From: JAMXLO01 sp963799415
GTDB lineage: Bacteria > Pseudomonadota > Alphaproteobacteria > Acetobacterales > Acetobacteraceae
Direction of reading: 5' to 3'
Assembly: GCA_963799415.1 (NCBI GenBank)
Contig: CAWCXI010000018.1
Span: 62,001-126,000, forward strand
DNA: 64,000 nucleotides
A program made the translations under genes and the position numbers. Each line of letters opens with the position of its first letter. Within the stretch, counting starts at the first letter, position 1. The notes below the pieces were generated by a model. The model was given only the letters and a program-made list of their open reading frames with translations. It made no database searches and had not been told where the DNA came from. Positions 35,611 through 43,843 of this stretch are shown here, in pieces.

Positions 35611-36498
35611 GTGAGCCGAGCGGAACGCATCGCAGCAGGCAGCATCGCGATCGGCTGTCTGGTGCTGGCCATGAAGGCGGTGGCCTGGTGGCTCACCGGC
35701 AGCGCCGCGCTTTACTCGGACGCACTGGAGAGCATCGTCAACGTCGCAGCCAGCCTGATCGCGCTGGCGGCATTGCGCTTCGCCGCCATTCCGGCCGATG
35801 CCAATCACCCCTATGGCCACGACAAAGTCGAGTTCTTTGCCGCGGTGATCGAGGGCGTGATGATTGTCGTCGCGGCGCTGTCGATCTTCCGGCACGCCTG
35901 GGATGTCTGGCAGGCTCCGCACGCCATAGCGCAGCCATGGGAAGGGCTTGCGCTGAATGCTGTCGCCACGGTGCTGAACGGTGTCTGGTCGGTCGTGCTG
36001 ATCCGCACCGGCAGGCGTATCCGCTCGCCGGCGCTTCTGGCCGATGGGCGGCATCTGCTCGCTGACGTGGTGACCTCCGTCGGGGTCACGATCGGCGTCG
36101 GGCTGGCGGTGCTGACCGGATATCTGGTGCTGGACCCGATCCTCGCCGCGGCGACCGGCGTGTATGTCCTGTGGTCCGGGATGGCGATGATCTGGCTGTC
36201 GGTCGGCGGTCTGATGGACGCAGCACCACAGCCCGCCGTCGTGAACCGCATCCGGGAACTGGTGGCTGCGAGCGCCGCCGGAGCGCTCGAGGCGCATGAC
36301 CTGCGCATGCGCCATGCCGGGAAGGTGACGTTCCTGGAGTTCCATCTCGTTGTGCCCGGGTCGATGACGGTGGCGGAGTCGCACTTGATCTGCGACCACG
36401 TCGAGGAGGCGCTGCGGGCGGAGATGCAGCACCTGGTCGTCACCATCCACGTCGAGCCGGAGGAGAAGGCGAAGCAGCACGGGGTGCCGGTGCTGTGA
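35611..36498 (+). CDS. Cation diffusion facilitator (CDF) family metal transporter
   Basis: A 295-residue antiporter with about five to six helices and a C-terminal cytosolic domain. Metal-binding regions are SDALES in helix 2, HPYGHDKVE in loop II-III and DGRHLLADVVTS in helix 5. The cytosolic ferredoxin-like domain has HDLRMRHAGKVTFLEFHL and ends with His residues. CDF proteins export Zn, Fe, Co or Mn with proton exchange. GTG start without a strong ribosome-binding site. Its last codons overlap the next gene (BtuF-like), so it is transcriptionally tied to the cobalamin-uptake cluster; export of surplus cobalt is an inference. Confidence 0.85.
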   Translation: MSRAERIAAGSIAIGCLVLAMKAVAWWLTGSAALYSDALESIVNVAASLIALAALRFAAIPADANHPYGHDKVEFFAAVIEGVMIVVAALSIFRHAWDVWQAPHAIAQPWEGLALNAVATVLNGVWSVVLIRTGRRIRSPALLADGRHLLADVVTSVGVTIGVGLAVLTGYLVLDPILAAATGVYVLWSGMAMIWLSVGGLMDAAPQPAVVNRIRELVAASAAGALEAHDLRMRHAGKVTFLEFHLVVPGSMTVAESHLICDHVEEALRAEMQHLVVTIHVEPEEKAKQHGVPVL

Positions 36499-37298
36499 GG
36501 CGCGGCCCCCTCCCGCCAACTCCCTCCCGCAAGGGAAGGAGGAGGATCGCAGCGTTCCTGGCGCTTATGGGCGTCGCCCCGGCTGTCCACGCGACGGCGG
36601 CGCGTGTCGTTTCGCTCAATCTGTGCACCGACCAGATGCTCGTGCTGCTGGCGCCTGAGAAGATCGCAGCGCTGTCGCCACTGGCGCGCGACCCCTCGCT
36701 GTCTTTCGTCGCGCCACAGGCGGCGCATTTGCCAATCGTGCGCGCCTCCGCCGAGGCTGTGCTGCGTCTACGCCCGGACTTGGTCGTGGCGGCTCCGTAC
36801 GGGGCGCAGACCACTCTTGCCCTGCTGCAACAGGAGCGTGTCCCGGTCCTGCGCATTGCCTTGCCGCACGACTTTGCCGGCATCCGCGAGATGACGCGCC
36901 TGCTGGCCGCGACGCTCGCGGTGCCACAGCGCGGCGAGGTCCTGCTCGCGGCGATGGACACGAGGCTCAAGACGCTGCCGCATCCGGATCGCGAAATCCG
37001 CGCCCTGGTCTGGGAACCACACGGGCTTACCGCGGGACCCGGAACACTGATGGACGCTGTGCTGCGTGCCGCCGGGCTGAACAACGATTCGGACGGCAGT
37101 CGCGTGAGCCTCGAGACATTGCTGCGGCACCCGCCTGACATGCTGGTGGTGCCTTCAGTATCCGCCCACCCGTCCCTTGCCACTGCGCTGCTGGACCACC
37201 CGGCGCTCGCCGGGGTCCCGCGCCGCGAGATCCCGCCGGCGCTGACCATCTGCGCCGGCCCGTTCAACGCCGAGGCCGCGGCGCTGCTGGCGCGATGA
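36495..37298 (+). CDS. btuF: BtuF-like periplasmic substrate-binding protein, probable cobalamin binding
   Basis: A 267-residue FecB/BtuF-family binding protein with a signal peptide (RRRIAAFLALMGVAPAVHA) and the opening ARVVSLNLCTDQMLVLLAP, common in alphaproteobacterial B12-type receptors. The next genes encode the permease and ATPase. The GTG start overlaps the stop of the CDF gene. Residues 2-16 are encoded by a REP-like sequence (GGCCCCCTCCCGCC and CTCCCTCCC), so a repeat appears to have been absorbed into the leader. An ATG at codon 25 would cut into the signal, so I prefer GTG. Haem or siderophore binding cannot be excluded. Confidence 0.72.
   Translation: MRRGPLPPTPSRKGRRRIAAFLALMGVAPAVHATAARVVSLNLCTDQMLVLLAPEKIAALSPLARDPSLSFVAPQAAHLPIVRASAEAVLRLRPDLVVAAPYGAQTTLALLQQERVPVLRIALPHDFAGIREMTRLLAATLAVPQRGEVLLAAMDTRLKTLPHPDREIRALVWEPHGLTAGPGTLMDAVLRAAGLNNDSDGSRVSLETLLRHPPDMLVVPSVSAHPSLATALLDHPALAGVPRREIPPALTICAGPFNAEAAALLAR
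36499..36548. repeat. REP-like sequence inside the btuF leader, copy 4
   Basis: CCCCCTCCCGCC and CTCCCTCCCGC on one side and GGGAAGGAGGAGG on the other mimic the intergenic CTCCC/GGGAG elements at 10625, 19773 and 31710. Here the element is translated as the first 17 codons of the binding-protein precursor. Confidence 0.5.
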
Positions 37299-38233
37299 TC
37301 CGTTGGCTGGCGCTGCTGCTCGCCGTCCTGGCCGCGATTTCTCTGTTCATTGGCGATGCCACCTTCGCCCTGCCGGATGGGCTGATCCTCTGGCAGCTTC
37401 GGGTGCCGCGCACCCTGCTGGGCATGCTGGTGGGAGGCGGCCTCGGCCTGTCCGGTGCCGTATTGCAAGGTGCGTTGCGTAATCCGTTGGCCGATCCCGG
37501 GCTGCTTGGCATCACCGGCACGGCCGGCCTCGGCGCGGTGATCGCATTCTACTGGGGCTTTGCGGCCACCTTCGCCCCGGCGCTGCCGGCCGGCGGTTTG
37601 TTGGGGGCCGGAATTGGCGCCGGCTTTCTGCTCGGCTTTGCCGGCCGCGCGCCCTCCGGTCCGTCGCTCATCCTCGCCGGCGTGGCTGTGTCGGCGATCG
37701 CGGGGGCGCTGCTGGCGCTGGCGCTGACCTTGGCACCCAATCCGTTCGCCCTGACCGAGATCACGTTCTGGCTGATGGGAGGCCTGGGCGACCGGCCGCT
37801 GTGGCAGGTTGCCCTGGCCGCGCCGGCGATCCTGCTCGGGGGCGCGATCCTGCTGTCGCTCGGACGCGGCCTCGATGCGCTGAGCCTGGGCGAGGACACC
37901 GCGCAAAGCCTGGGTGTTCCTGTCACGCGCACCCTGCAACTGGCCGCTGTCGGGACTGCGTTCGCGGTGGGTACTGGCGCGGCGGTCGCAGGATCGATCG
38001 GCTTCATCGGCCTGGTGGTGCCGCATTTGCTGCGCCCCTGGCTGGGCGAGCGGCCCGGCGCGCTGCTGCCGGCCGCGCCATTGGCCGGCGCCGCGCTGCT
38101 GCTCACGGCGGATATGCTGGTGCGGCTGGCGCCGATGCTGCTGCCGCTGTCCGCCGCTCCGCCTGTCGGCGTGCTGACGGCATTGCTCGGCGCGCCGTTC
38201 CTGGTTGCAATCGCCCGGCGGACCGCACCATGA
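37295..38233 (+). CDS. btuC: FecCD/BtuC-family ABC transporter permease
   Basis: A 312-residue permease with nine to ten hydrophobic helices. Typical blocks are RVPRTLLGMLVGGGLGLSGA, QGALRNPLADPGLLGITGTA and the coupling-helix region GSIGFIGLVVPHLLRPWLG. It moves the ligand across the inner membrane with the ATPase encoded next. It is slightly shorter than BtuC of E. coli (326). It overlaps both neighbours by the ATGA arrangement. The ligand is inferred from the cluster, not from the permease. Confidence 0.85.
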   Translation: MIRWLALLLAVLAAISLFIGDATFALPDGLILWQLRVPRTLLGMLVGGGLGLSGAVLQGALRNPLADPGLLGITGTAGLGAVIAFYWGFAATFAPALPAGGLLGAGIGAGFLLGFAGRAPSGPSLILAGVAVSAIAGALLALALTLAPNPFALTEITFWLMGGLGDRPLWQVALAAPAILLGGAILLSLGRGLDALSLGEDTAQSLGVPVTRTLQLAAVGTAFAVGTGAAVAGSIGFIGLVVPHLLRPWLGERPGALLPAAPLAGAALLLTADMLVRLAPMLLPLSAAPPVGVLTALLGAPFLVAIARRTAP

Positions 38234-38910
38234 TCGGCGTGTCGCATCTGTCGATGGCACTGGGCGGTCGCCCGGTGCTGCGTGATGTCAGCCTGACGGC
38301 GATGCCGGGCGAACTGGTCGCGCTCGTCGGGCCTAATGGTGCCGGCAAGTCCACGCTGCTGCGTGCGCTCGCCGGCCTGCTGCCGGACACCGGCCCGCCA
38401 GACCCGCGCCGCGTTGCGTGGCTGCCGCAGGGCGCACGCTCCGCCTGGGGGCTGACGGTCGAGCAGGTGGCGGCACTCGGGCGCATTCCATATCACGACC
38501 AGGCAGAGGCGCCGGTAACCAGGGCTTTGCAGCTTTGCGGTATTGAGGCGTTGCGCAAGGCGCGGGTGGACCGCATCTCGGGCGGCGAGGTGCGGCGTGC
38601 CATGTTGGCCCGCGCCTTTGCCACGGAGCCTGAGGTGTTTCTGCTGGACGAACCGACCGCCGATCTGGACCCCGCCGCGTCGCACGCGATCATGCGCCTG
38701 CTGCGCGCGACGGCGGATGCCGGCCGTACGGTGGTTGTCGTGCTGCACGCGCTCGACCTGGCGCTGCGTTATGCGCATCGCGCCGTCGTGCTGGTGGGCG
38801 GTCGGGTGGCCGCGGACCTGCCTGCCGGCGCGGCACTGCCTGCCGCTGCTGCCGCGTTCCGGCTGCCGTTCGGTGCCGATCCCGTGCCGCGGCTGCTGCC
38901 GCCATGCTGA
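38230..38910 (+). CDS. btuD: ABC transporter ATP-binding protein (BtuD/FecE-like)
   Basis: A 226-residue ATPase. Walker A is GPNGAGKST, the Q-loop lies near LPQGARSAW, the signature is ISGGEVRR (one change from LSGGQ), Walker B is VFLLDEPTADLD and the H-loop has VLHALD. It is 20-30 residues shorter than FecE/BtuD, mostly in the helical domain. It starts in the stop of the permease gene, and its own 3' end overlaps tonB by 7 bases. It powers import of the same ligand. Confidence 0.88.
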   Translation: MIGVSHLSMALGGRPVLRDVSLTAMPGELVALVGPNGAGKSTLLRALAGLLPDTGPPDPRRVAWLPQGARSAWGLTVEQVAALGRIPYHDQAEAPVTRALQLCGIEALRKARVDRISGGEVRRAMLARAFATEPEVFLLDEPTADLDPAASHAIMRLLRATADAGRTVVVVLHALDLALRYAHRAVVLVGGRVAADLPAGAALPAAAAAFRLPFGADPVPRLLPPC

Positions 38911-39662
38911 TGCAGATACCGGGTGCGGGTCCGCTGGATGCCCGCGGTCGCCGGAGGCATGCGGACAGAAGATCGCGCCTTCGGCTGGCGGCGGCTCTGT
39001 CACTCGGCCTGCATGCCCTCCTGCTTGCAACACTGCTGCTGTGGTTCCAGCGCGCACCGCAGACCGTCGATGCGACCGACACCACCGGAGCAGTAGAGCT
39101 GGTGATGATGGAGCAGAAGGGTACCGGGCCGACTGTCGTGCGACCCGAGCCGTCGCCGCCGGTCGCCGTTCCGTCGCCGTCGCCACAGCCCTCACCGCCA
39201 GTGCCACCGCCGCCCGACGCCACGACGGCCGAGGAGGCACTGCCGCTGCCTGTCCCGCCCATTCCTCCGAGCGAATCGCCGATAGTGCCGCCGCAGCCTC
39301 CGATGGAGCACGCGCAAGAGGCGCCCGAGATCAATCTTGGCGGCAATGACAGTGAGACCAACGCGATCGTCACGGGTCCGAATGTGATTCCGGCCAGCGT
39401 GGATGCAAAATATCATAACCAGGAGCCGGACTATCCGTCGGAGGCGGTGCGCCGTGCCGAACAGGGCGCGGTGACCTTGCTGATCCACGTCTCGGCAGAG
39501 GGATTGGCGAGAGAAGTGGACATTGAGCAGAGCTCGGGCTTCATGTCGCTGGACAATGCGGCGCGGGGTGCGGTGATGGGCTGGCACTTTCTCCCGGCGG
39601 TAAGAGACGGGCAGGCGATCCCGTTCGAGATGCAGCTGCGCGTGGTGTTTCACCTCAATTGA
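38904..39662 (+). CDS. tonB: TonB energy transducer
   Basis: A 252-residue TonB. A cytosolic N-terminus (rich in Arg/His) is followed by one helix (LAAALSLGLHALLLATLLLW) containing the SxxxH motif typical of TonB and used with ExbB/ExbD. A Pro-rich periplasmic spacer (about 75-150) ends in the C-terminal domain (YHNQEPDYPSEAVRRAEQGA, then VTLLIHVSAEG). It overlaps the ATPase gene, so it is dedicated to this transporter; no TonB-dependent receptor or exbBD gene is present here, which means they are encoded elsewhere. Confidence 0.88.
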   Translation: MLMQIPGAGPLDARGRRRHADRRSRLRLAAALSLGLHALLLATLLLWFQRAPQTVDATDTTGAVELVMMEQKGTGPTVVRPEPSPPVAVPSPSPQPSPPVPPPPDATTAEEALPLPVPPIPPSESPIVPPQPPMEHAQEAPEINLGGNDSETNAIVTGPNVIPASVDAKYHNQEPDYPSEAVRRAEQGAVTLLIHVSAEGLAREVDIEQSSGFMSLDNAARGAVMGWHFLPAVRDGQAIPFEMQLRVVFHLN

Positions 39663-39672
39663 GGAAGATCGG

Positions 39673-40239
39673 ATGGTTCGGATCGACGTTGTCGTGACAC
39701 GTGGCGGCGATGCAGGCGAAACCTCGCTCGGCGATGGCGCGCGTCTGCGCAAGGATGCGCTGCGCATTGTCGCGATCGGTGCGGTTGATGAGGCGAATGC
39801 CGCGATCGGCGTGCTGCGCCTTGCGACACAAGCGATGGCGACGGAGGACACTATGCTCGCGCGCATCCAGAATGATCTGTTCGATGTCGGCGCCGATCTG
39901 TCGGTCCCCGGCGAGAGCGGCGACCGATTGCGGCTGACCGATGCGCCGGTGTTGCGCCTCGAAGCTGAGGTCGCGGCGATGAACGCGGCGCTGCCGAAGC
40001 TGGCCAGCTTCATTCTGCCGGGAGGCACGCACGGCGCCGCGCATGCACACGTCGCACGCACCATTGTCCGACGCGCGGAACGCGATGTGGTGCGGCTGAT
40101 GGGCGAGGAGCCCGTGACGCCCGCGCTGCTGCGCTATCTCAACCGCCTGTCGGACCATCTGTTCGTGCTGGCACGCGTACTGAACTGCAACGGTGCGGAC
40201 GATGTGTTGTGGTCGCCGGGGCAGAACCTCACCGGATAG
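39673..40239 (+). CDS. pduO: Cob(I)alamin adenosyltransferase, PduO/MMAB type
   Basis: A 188-residue trimeric adenosyltransferase. The ATP-binding N-terminus TRGGDAGETSLGDGARLRKD (usual TKTGDxGxTxL) is followed by VGADLSVP, FILPGGTHGAAHAHVARTIV and RRAERDVV, and then YLNRLSDHLFVLAR. It makes adenosylcobalamin from cob(I)alamin and ATP. GAGGAAG precedes the ATG, 10 bases after tonB. Its presence is the strongest hint that the upstream ABC/TonB system imports corrinoids. No adenosylcobalamin enzyme is in the window, although MetH uses methylcobalamin. Confidence 0.92.
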   Translation: MVRIDVVVTRGGDAGETSLGDGARLRKDALRIVAIGAVDEANAAIGVLRLATQAMATEDTMLARIQNDLFDVGADLSVPGESGDRLRLTDAPVLRLEAEVAAMNAALPKLASFILPGGTHGAAHAHVARTIVRRAERDVVRLMGEEPVTPALLRYLNRLSDHLFVLARVLNCNGADDVLWSPGQNLTG

Positions 40240-40246
40240 GCAACTT

Positions 40247-42583
40247 CTACTCCCCCGGATGCGGGTGGAGGGGCACGACGGGACGGCGTGTTATCGCTTC
40301 GACAAGCCGGGGATACAGCGGGCCGAGCTTGAGCAGGAAATCCCAGGCCATCAACAGGGCTGCGATGGCAAACGCAACATCGCCCGGCAGACGCATCCAC
40401 TGCCAGAACAGCGTGCCATTGTAGAATTCGACACTGCGAGCATAGGCCAGGCCGTGCTCGAACACTGCTACAAGCTGCGGCCATCCGATTGGAAAGAAGT
40501 TCAGCAGAATCCACATGACCAAGCCTGCATTGTACAACCAGAAGGCCCACAAACCGAGCCGTTCGCTGAATGCGATGCGCTCGGCTGCGAGGTAGCGCAG
40601 GCAGAAGTACACCAGGCCGATCGCAAGCAGGCCGAACGCCCCGAACAAGGCAGTGTGTGCGTGGTTGAGCGTGAGGAACGTGCCATGCTCATAGTAGTTG
40701 ATCAGTGGCGCATTCAACGTGCCCCCTCCGAACACACCGGCGCCGACGAAATTCCAGAATGTGGCGCCGATGATGTAGGTGTAGGCGAGTGAGTAGTTGA
40801 AAGCCTGGTTCGCCCGAATAAGTCGATTCTGCCCGATCGCCTCGATGATCAGCAACACCAGAGGCAGAACCTCGATGAAGGAGAACATGCTGCCCATCGG
40901 CACCCACAGGCTTGGCCCGCCCGCCCAGTAGAGGTGATGGCCGGTACCGATGACTCCTCCGAGGAAGATGAGGATCAGCTCGAAATATACCGCCCGCTCA
41001 GCTAACTTCCGCGATACGAGCCCGACGGCCATCAGCAGATAGGCGCTCATGCTGGCGGCGAAGAACTCGAACGATTGTTCGACCCAGAGATGTACTACCC
41101 ACCAGCGCCAGAAATCGGTGATCGTGAAGGACTTCCCGATCCCCGTGAGTGGGATCATGCCGAAGACGTAGAGCACGGCGATGTTGATGGTGGCAGCCCA
41201 GATCAGGTGTTCCAGCCGAATGCGCCCCGTCCAGAACTGCCGCGTTGCCTGCCACAGCATCTGGCCGGTCGGCCACAGCGCCCGGAACATCAGTCCGCTC
41301 CATGCGAGCAGGCCGACGAAGAAGCCGATCTGCCAGAAGCGCCCGAGCTGGATGTAGGACAATCCTTGGTTACCGAACCAGAACCAGCCGGTATCGATGT
41401 ACCCCATGATGCCGAGCCAGTTGCCGATCAGCGCACCGGCCACGATGAACAAGGTCACCCAGAACAGCAGGTCAACGAGAAAACCCTGGCCACGCGCCTC
41501 CTTGCCGCCAGCGATGGCGGGGCCGAGGAACAGACCGGCACCGATCCACGACACGCCGATCCATACGATCGGCGTCTGGATATGTACATCGCGCAGGAAA
41601 TTGAACGGCAATATTTCATGCAGCGCGATGCCGTAGAAGCTGCGCCGGTCATAGTAGGCGTGTGCCATGATTGTCCCGGCGGCGACCTGCACCAGAAGGA
41701 CCGCGGCAACGACGAGAAAATACTTGCCAACCTTGCGTTGGCTTTCTGTCAGGGGGCGAAATCGCACCAGTACCGGGTCCATCGGCGCATCATCGGGATG
41801 GTTCAGCCAGAACTCATAGATGAACAGCACGAGGCCAAACGCCAGGAATGTGAAGCAGAAGCTGGCCCAGGTCCAAACGAAGGTGTTCGTCGTCGGCGTA
41901 TTTCCGACTTCCGGCTCGTAAGGCCAGTTCTCGGTCCAGGACCAACTCACATTTGGACGGCGCGCAACTGTGGTGAGCGCACAATAGATCAAGAAGTCGG
42001 CGGTGCGGGCCCGATCCTCCTCGTTGAGGCTGTAAGCCGGTGTCCAGCCCGTATCGAGGTCAGTCGATACAAGCTCCTTGGAAATATCACTGCGCAGCGT
42101 GTTGATGGCTCTGGCCAGTGCATCCGGTACGGTGACCTGTCGCTGAGTGAGGTCAATGCGTTGCAGCTGTGAGCGCATCGCGTCACGGACCGCCGCCTGC
42201 TGGTCATGGGATAGCTCGGTGTATGGCTTGCTGAAGGTGGTTTGTGCAAGACTTTGCTCGACCAACCCTGCCAGACGGATCAGCGTCCAGGCCGTGTAGT
42301 CCTGGCCGTAGTAGGAGCCCATGCCGTAAAGGCTGCCGTAATCCATCAGATCGGCCTTTTGAAATCCGGCCTTTCCGGCGACGACATCCTCGTTCGTCAT
42401 CAGCAGCGTACCGTTCGAACTGACGAAGCGATCCGGCTGTGGCGGAGCACGCTCATAGGTGAGGACGGTTGCCCACGCGAACAGGGCGAAACTCACAACT
42501 GCAACGGCAAGCAGGATCCATTTGAGCACATTGCTCACGCGATCAACTATGATTGGGCCGACCGAATCGGAAGACTGGCTCAT
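40247..42583 (-). CDS. norB: Nitric oxide reductase, single-subunit quinol type (divergent)
   Basis: A 778-residue haem-copper superfamily protein with an N-terminal helix, a periplasmic domain (about 50-230, containing NWPYEPEVGNTPT typical of qNOR) and twelve or more core helices. The FeB and haem b3 positions are retained: H498 and E502 in HLWVE, E506, H549/H550 in GTGHHLYW, E571 and the haem ligands H641/H643 in NHAHTALFG. The residue after E502 is Gln503 where Gly is usual, and the N-terminal block GMGSYYGQDYTA differs from the usual GHGAYLGPDFSA. It would reduce NO to N2O with quinol and detoxify NO; no norC, norQ/norD or nir genes are near. Confidence 0.85.
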   Translation of the reverse strand: MSQSSDSVGPIIVDRVSNVLKWILLAVAVVSFALFAWATVLTYERAPPQPDRFVSSNGTLLMTNEDVVAGKAGFQKADLMDYGSLYGMGSYYGQDYTAWTLIRLAGLVEQSLAQTTFSKPYTELSHDQQAAVRDAMRSQLQRIDLTQRQVTVPDALARAINTLRSDISKELVSTDLDTGWTPAYSLNEEDRARTADFLIYCALTTVARRPNVSWSWTENWPYEPEVGNTPTTNTFVWTWASFCFTFLAFGLVLFIYEFWLNHPDDAPMDPVLVRFRPLTESQRKVGKYFLVVAAVLLVQVAAGTIMAHAYYDRRSFYGIALHEILPFNFLRDVHIQTPIVWIGVSWIGAGLFLGPAIAGGKEARGQGFLVDLLFWVTLFIVAGALIGNWLGIMGYIDTGWFWFGNQGLSYIQLGRFWQIGFFVGLLAWSGLMFRALWPTGQMLWQATRQFWTGRIRLEHLIWAATINIAVLYVFGMIPLTGIGKSFTITDFWRWWVVHLWVEQSFEFFAASMSAYLLMAVGLVSRKLAERAVYFELILIFLGGVIGTGHHLYWAGGPSLWVPMGSMFSFIEVLPLVLLIIEAIGQNRLIRANQAFNYSLAYTYIIGATFWNFVGAGVFGGGTLNAPLINYYEHGTFLTLNHAHTALFGAFGLLAIGLVYFCLRYLAAERIAFSERLGLWAFWLYNAGLVMWILLNFFPIGWPQLVAVFEHGLAYARSVEFYNGTLFWQWMRLPGDVAFAIAALLMAWDFLLKLGPLYPRLVEAITRRPVVPLHPHPGE

Positions 42584-42648
42584 GCTGTTTCCCCTTATCG
42601 TGCAGAACCCCCGCGCAGCGTGTCCCTGATCCAGTGCATGTGTGCTGT

Positions 42649-42669
42649 TTGATTATGACAATTGATCAA
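42649..42669. promoter_or_regulatory. Possible CRP/FNR-type half-sites upstream of norB
   Basis: TTGAT at 42649 and a perfect TTGATCAA at 42662-42669 lie 66-86 bases upstream of the norB ATG. The spacing is not the canonical TTGAT-N4-ATCAA, so this is weak; an NnrR/Dnr-type regulator would be expected at such a gene. Confidence 0.25.
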
Positions 42670-42882
42670 AAACGCGTCTTGCTCTGCATATCCTTGCGAA
42701 GCCATCCTCACGAACCGGTACAGGACGTACTGGAATGTGTCCATAATTCTTTATCGTGACATGGCTGGCAACGACTTCGCGCAGGACCATCCGCGTGTTT
42801 TGCGTGCATCTTCTTGCATCTGCGTTAAAGTTCTTCCTTGTCTTCGACTGCCACAAGCAAAATACCAAAAGGGTTCGATTGC

Positions 42883-43437
42883 ATGCCATTCTTCAAATCG
42901 CTGCCGGACAACGCTGGTCCCGCGAACGTCTTCACCAAGTATCCCGACATCTACCGCCTATGGTCGACGATGAGCCAGGCGCTAATGAACGGGCCATCGC
43001 CGCTGAGTCAGGCTGAGCGGGAATTGATTCTTGCCTATGCGGCCGGCGTCGCCGGGTGCAAGTTCGTCTACGTGGCTCATTCCGAAGCCGCCTATGCATG
43101 GGGCATCGAGCACGGCCTGATCGACCGGCTGCTGGACGACCCTGAGACCGCGCCGATCGAAGCGCGGCTGAGGCCATTGCTGGCCTTCGTGTGCAAGTTG
43201 GCATTGACGCCGGGTGAAATGTGTCAGGCGGATGCGGACGCGGTGTTCGCAGCCGGTTGGGACGAGCAGGCGCTGCATGACGCCATCGCGGTGACGGCGA
43301 GGGCAGCATTCATGCAGCGGCTCGTCGAAGGGCACGGCTTCACGCCGTTGCCGCGCGAGGCCGCCGCCAAACAGGCCAAGCGCCGGGTGGAACTCGGCTA
43401 CGTCAACCTCTATCCGGCATTCCGGGACGACAAGTAA
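42883..43437 (+). CDS. AhpD/carboxymuconolactone-decarboxylase-like protein with a lost redox Cys
   Basis: A 184-residue all-helical protein of the AhpD-like/CMD fold. The family motif (E-x-x-E, then CxxC-x3-H) appears as AERELILAYAAGVAGCKFVYVAH: Cys59 and His66 are kept, but the second Cys is Val62. Without the disulfide the peroxidase/adaptor activity of AhpD is unlikely, and the protein may act as a carboxymuconolactone-type enzyme or binding protein. AAAAGGG precedes the chosen ATG. It is divergent from norB over a 299-base gap, and may be controlled together with it. Confidence 0.75.
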   Translation: MPFFKSLPDNAGPANVFTKYPDIYRLWSTMSQALMNGPSPLSQAERELILAYAAGVAGCKFVYVAHSEAAYAWGIEHGLIDRLLDDPETAPIEARLRPLLAFVCKLALTPGEMCQADADAVFAAGWDEQALHDAIAVTARAAFMQRLVEGHGFTPLPREAAAKQAKRRVELGYVNLYPAFRDDK

Positions 43438-43494
43438 GCGGAACCCCGGGGCACCACTGCATCCGGAATTATGGAACCAGCGAGACACGTGTGC

Positions 43495-43620
43495 TGTCAT
43501 TACGAGGAGCTCAGCGACGAAGCAAACCCGGTCACAAGTATGCCTCATTGAACGAGATTGCTTCGTCGTTTCACTCCTCGCAATGACAATGTCGGCGTGA
43601 CTCACGCTCAACGATAGTCA
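43495..43620. repeat. Dispersed palindromic repeat, copy C
   Basis: Arms 43495-43526 and 43553-43588 plus the 33-base tail AATGTCGGCGTGACTC shared with copy B. It lies downstream of the AhpD-like gene and upstream of the metG leader. Confidence 0.85.
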
Positions 43621-43694
43621 GCATTAGATACAATTGTGTGGACGACAGTCGGAGCCCCGTTGTAGGCTACCACCCGCACCAAGGGATCCATCGC

Positions 43695-43805
43695 GTGACA
43701 TACGACATTCGCAACGACCTGATGATGCGACGGGACGGCGTGGCCGCCCCGGGCAAGGCCGTGTCGTCCGCGAGCACCAGCGCCCGGGACCTCGCCATCG
43801 TTTAG
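43695..43805 (+). CDS. Possible leader peptide upstream of metG, 36 residues
   Basis: A short ORF with a GTG start preceded by AAGGGA (eight-base spacing), reading MTYDIRNDLMMRRDG and so on, with two consecutive Met codons at positions 10-11. Its TAG stop is 38 bases upstream of the metG ATG, and a stable hairpin follows. A Met-Met pair in a short ORF before a methionyl-tRNA synthetase is what a leader peptide for attenuation would look like. The remainder has no known motif, so it may also be chance. Confidence 0.35.
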   Translation: MTYDIRNDLMMRRDGVAAPGKAVSSASTSARDLAIV

Positions 43806-43814
43806 CGGGCGCGC

Positions 43815-43835
43815 CTTCGGGGCGATGCCCCGGAG
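43815..43835 (+). promoter_or_regulatory. Hairpin sequestering the metG ribosome-binding site
   Basis: CTTCGGGGC pairs with GCCCCGGAG around a GAT loop (nine base pairs, one T-G wobble). The right arm contains the GGAG that serves metG. It begins ten bases after the leader ORF stop, so a ribosome ending the leader would open it. Confidence 0.4.
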
Positions 43836-43843
43836 TTTCCGTC

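Noticed and set aside
36495..36498. Cobalamin riboswitch ahead of the BtuFCD cluster
   Set aside because: Genes overlap here and no conserved B12-box or long structured leader is visible upstream of the CDF gene either.
42649..42669. Canonical FNR/NnrR box upstream of norB
   Set aside because: The half-sites have the wrong spacing; kept only as a weak regulatory feature.
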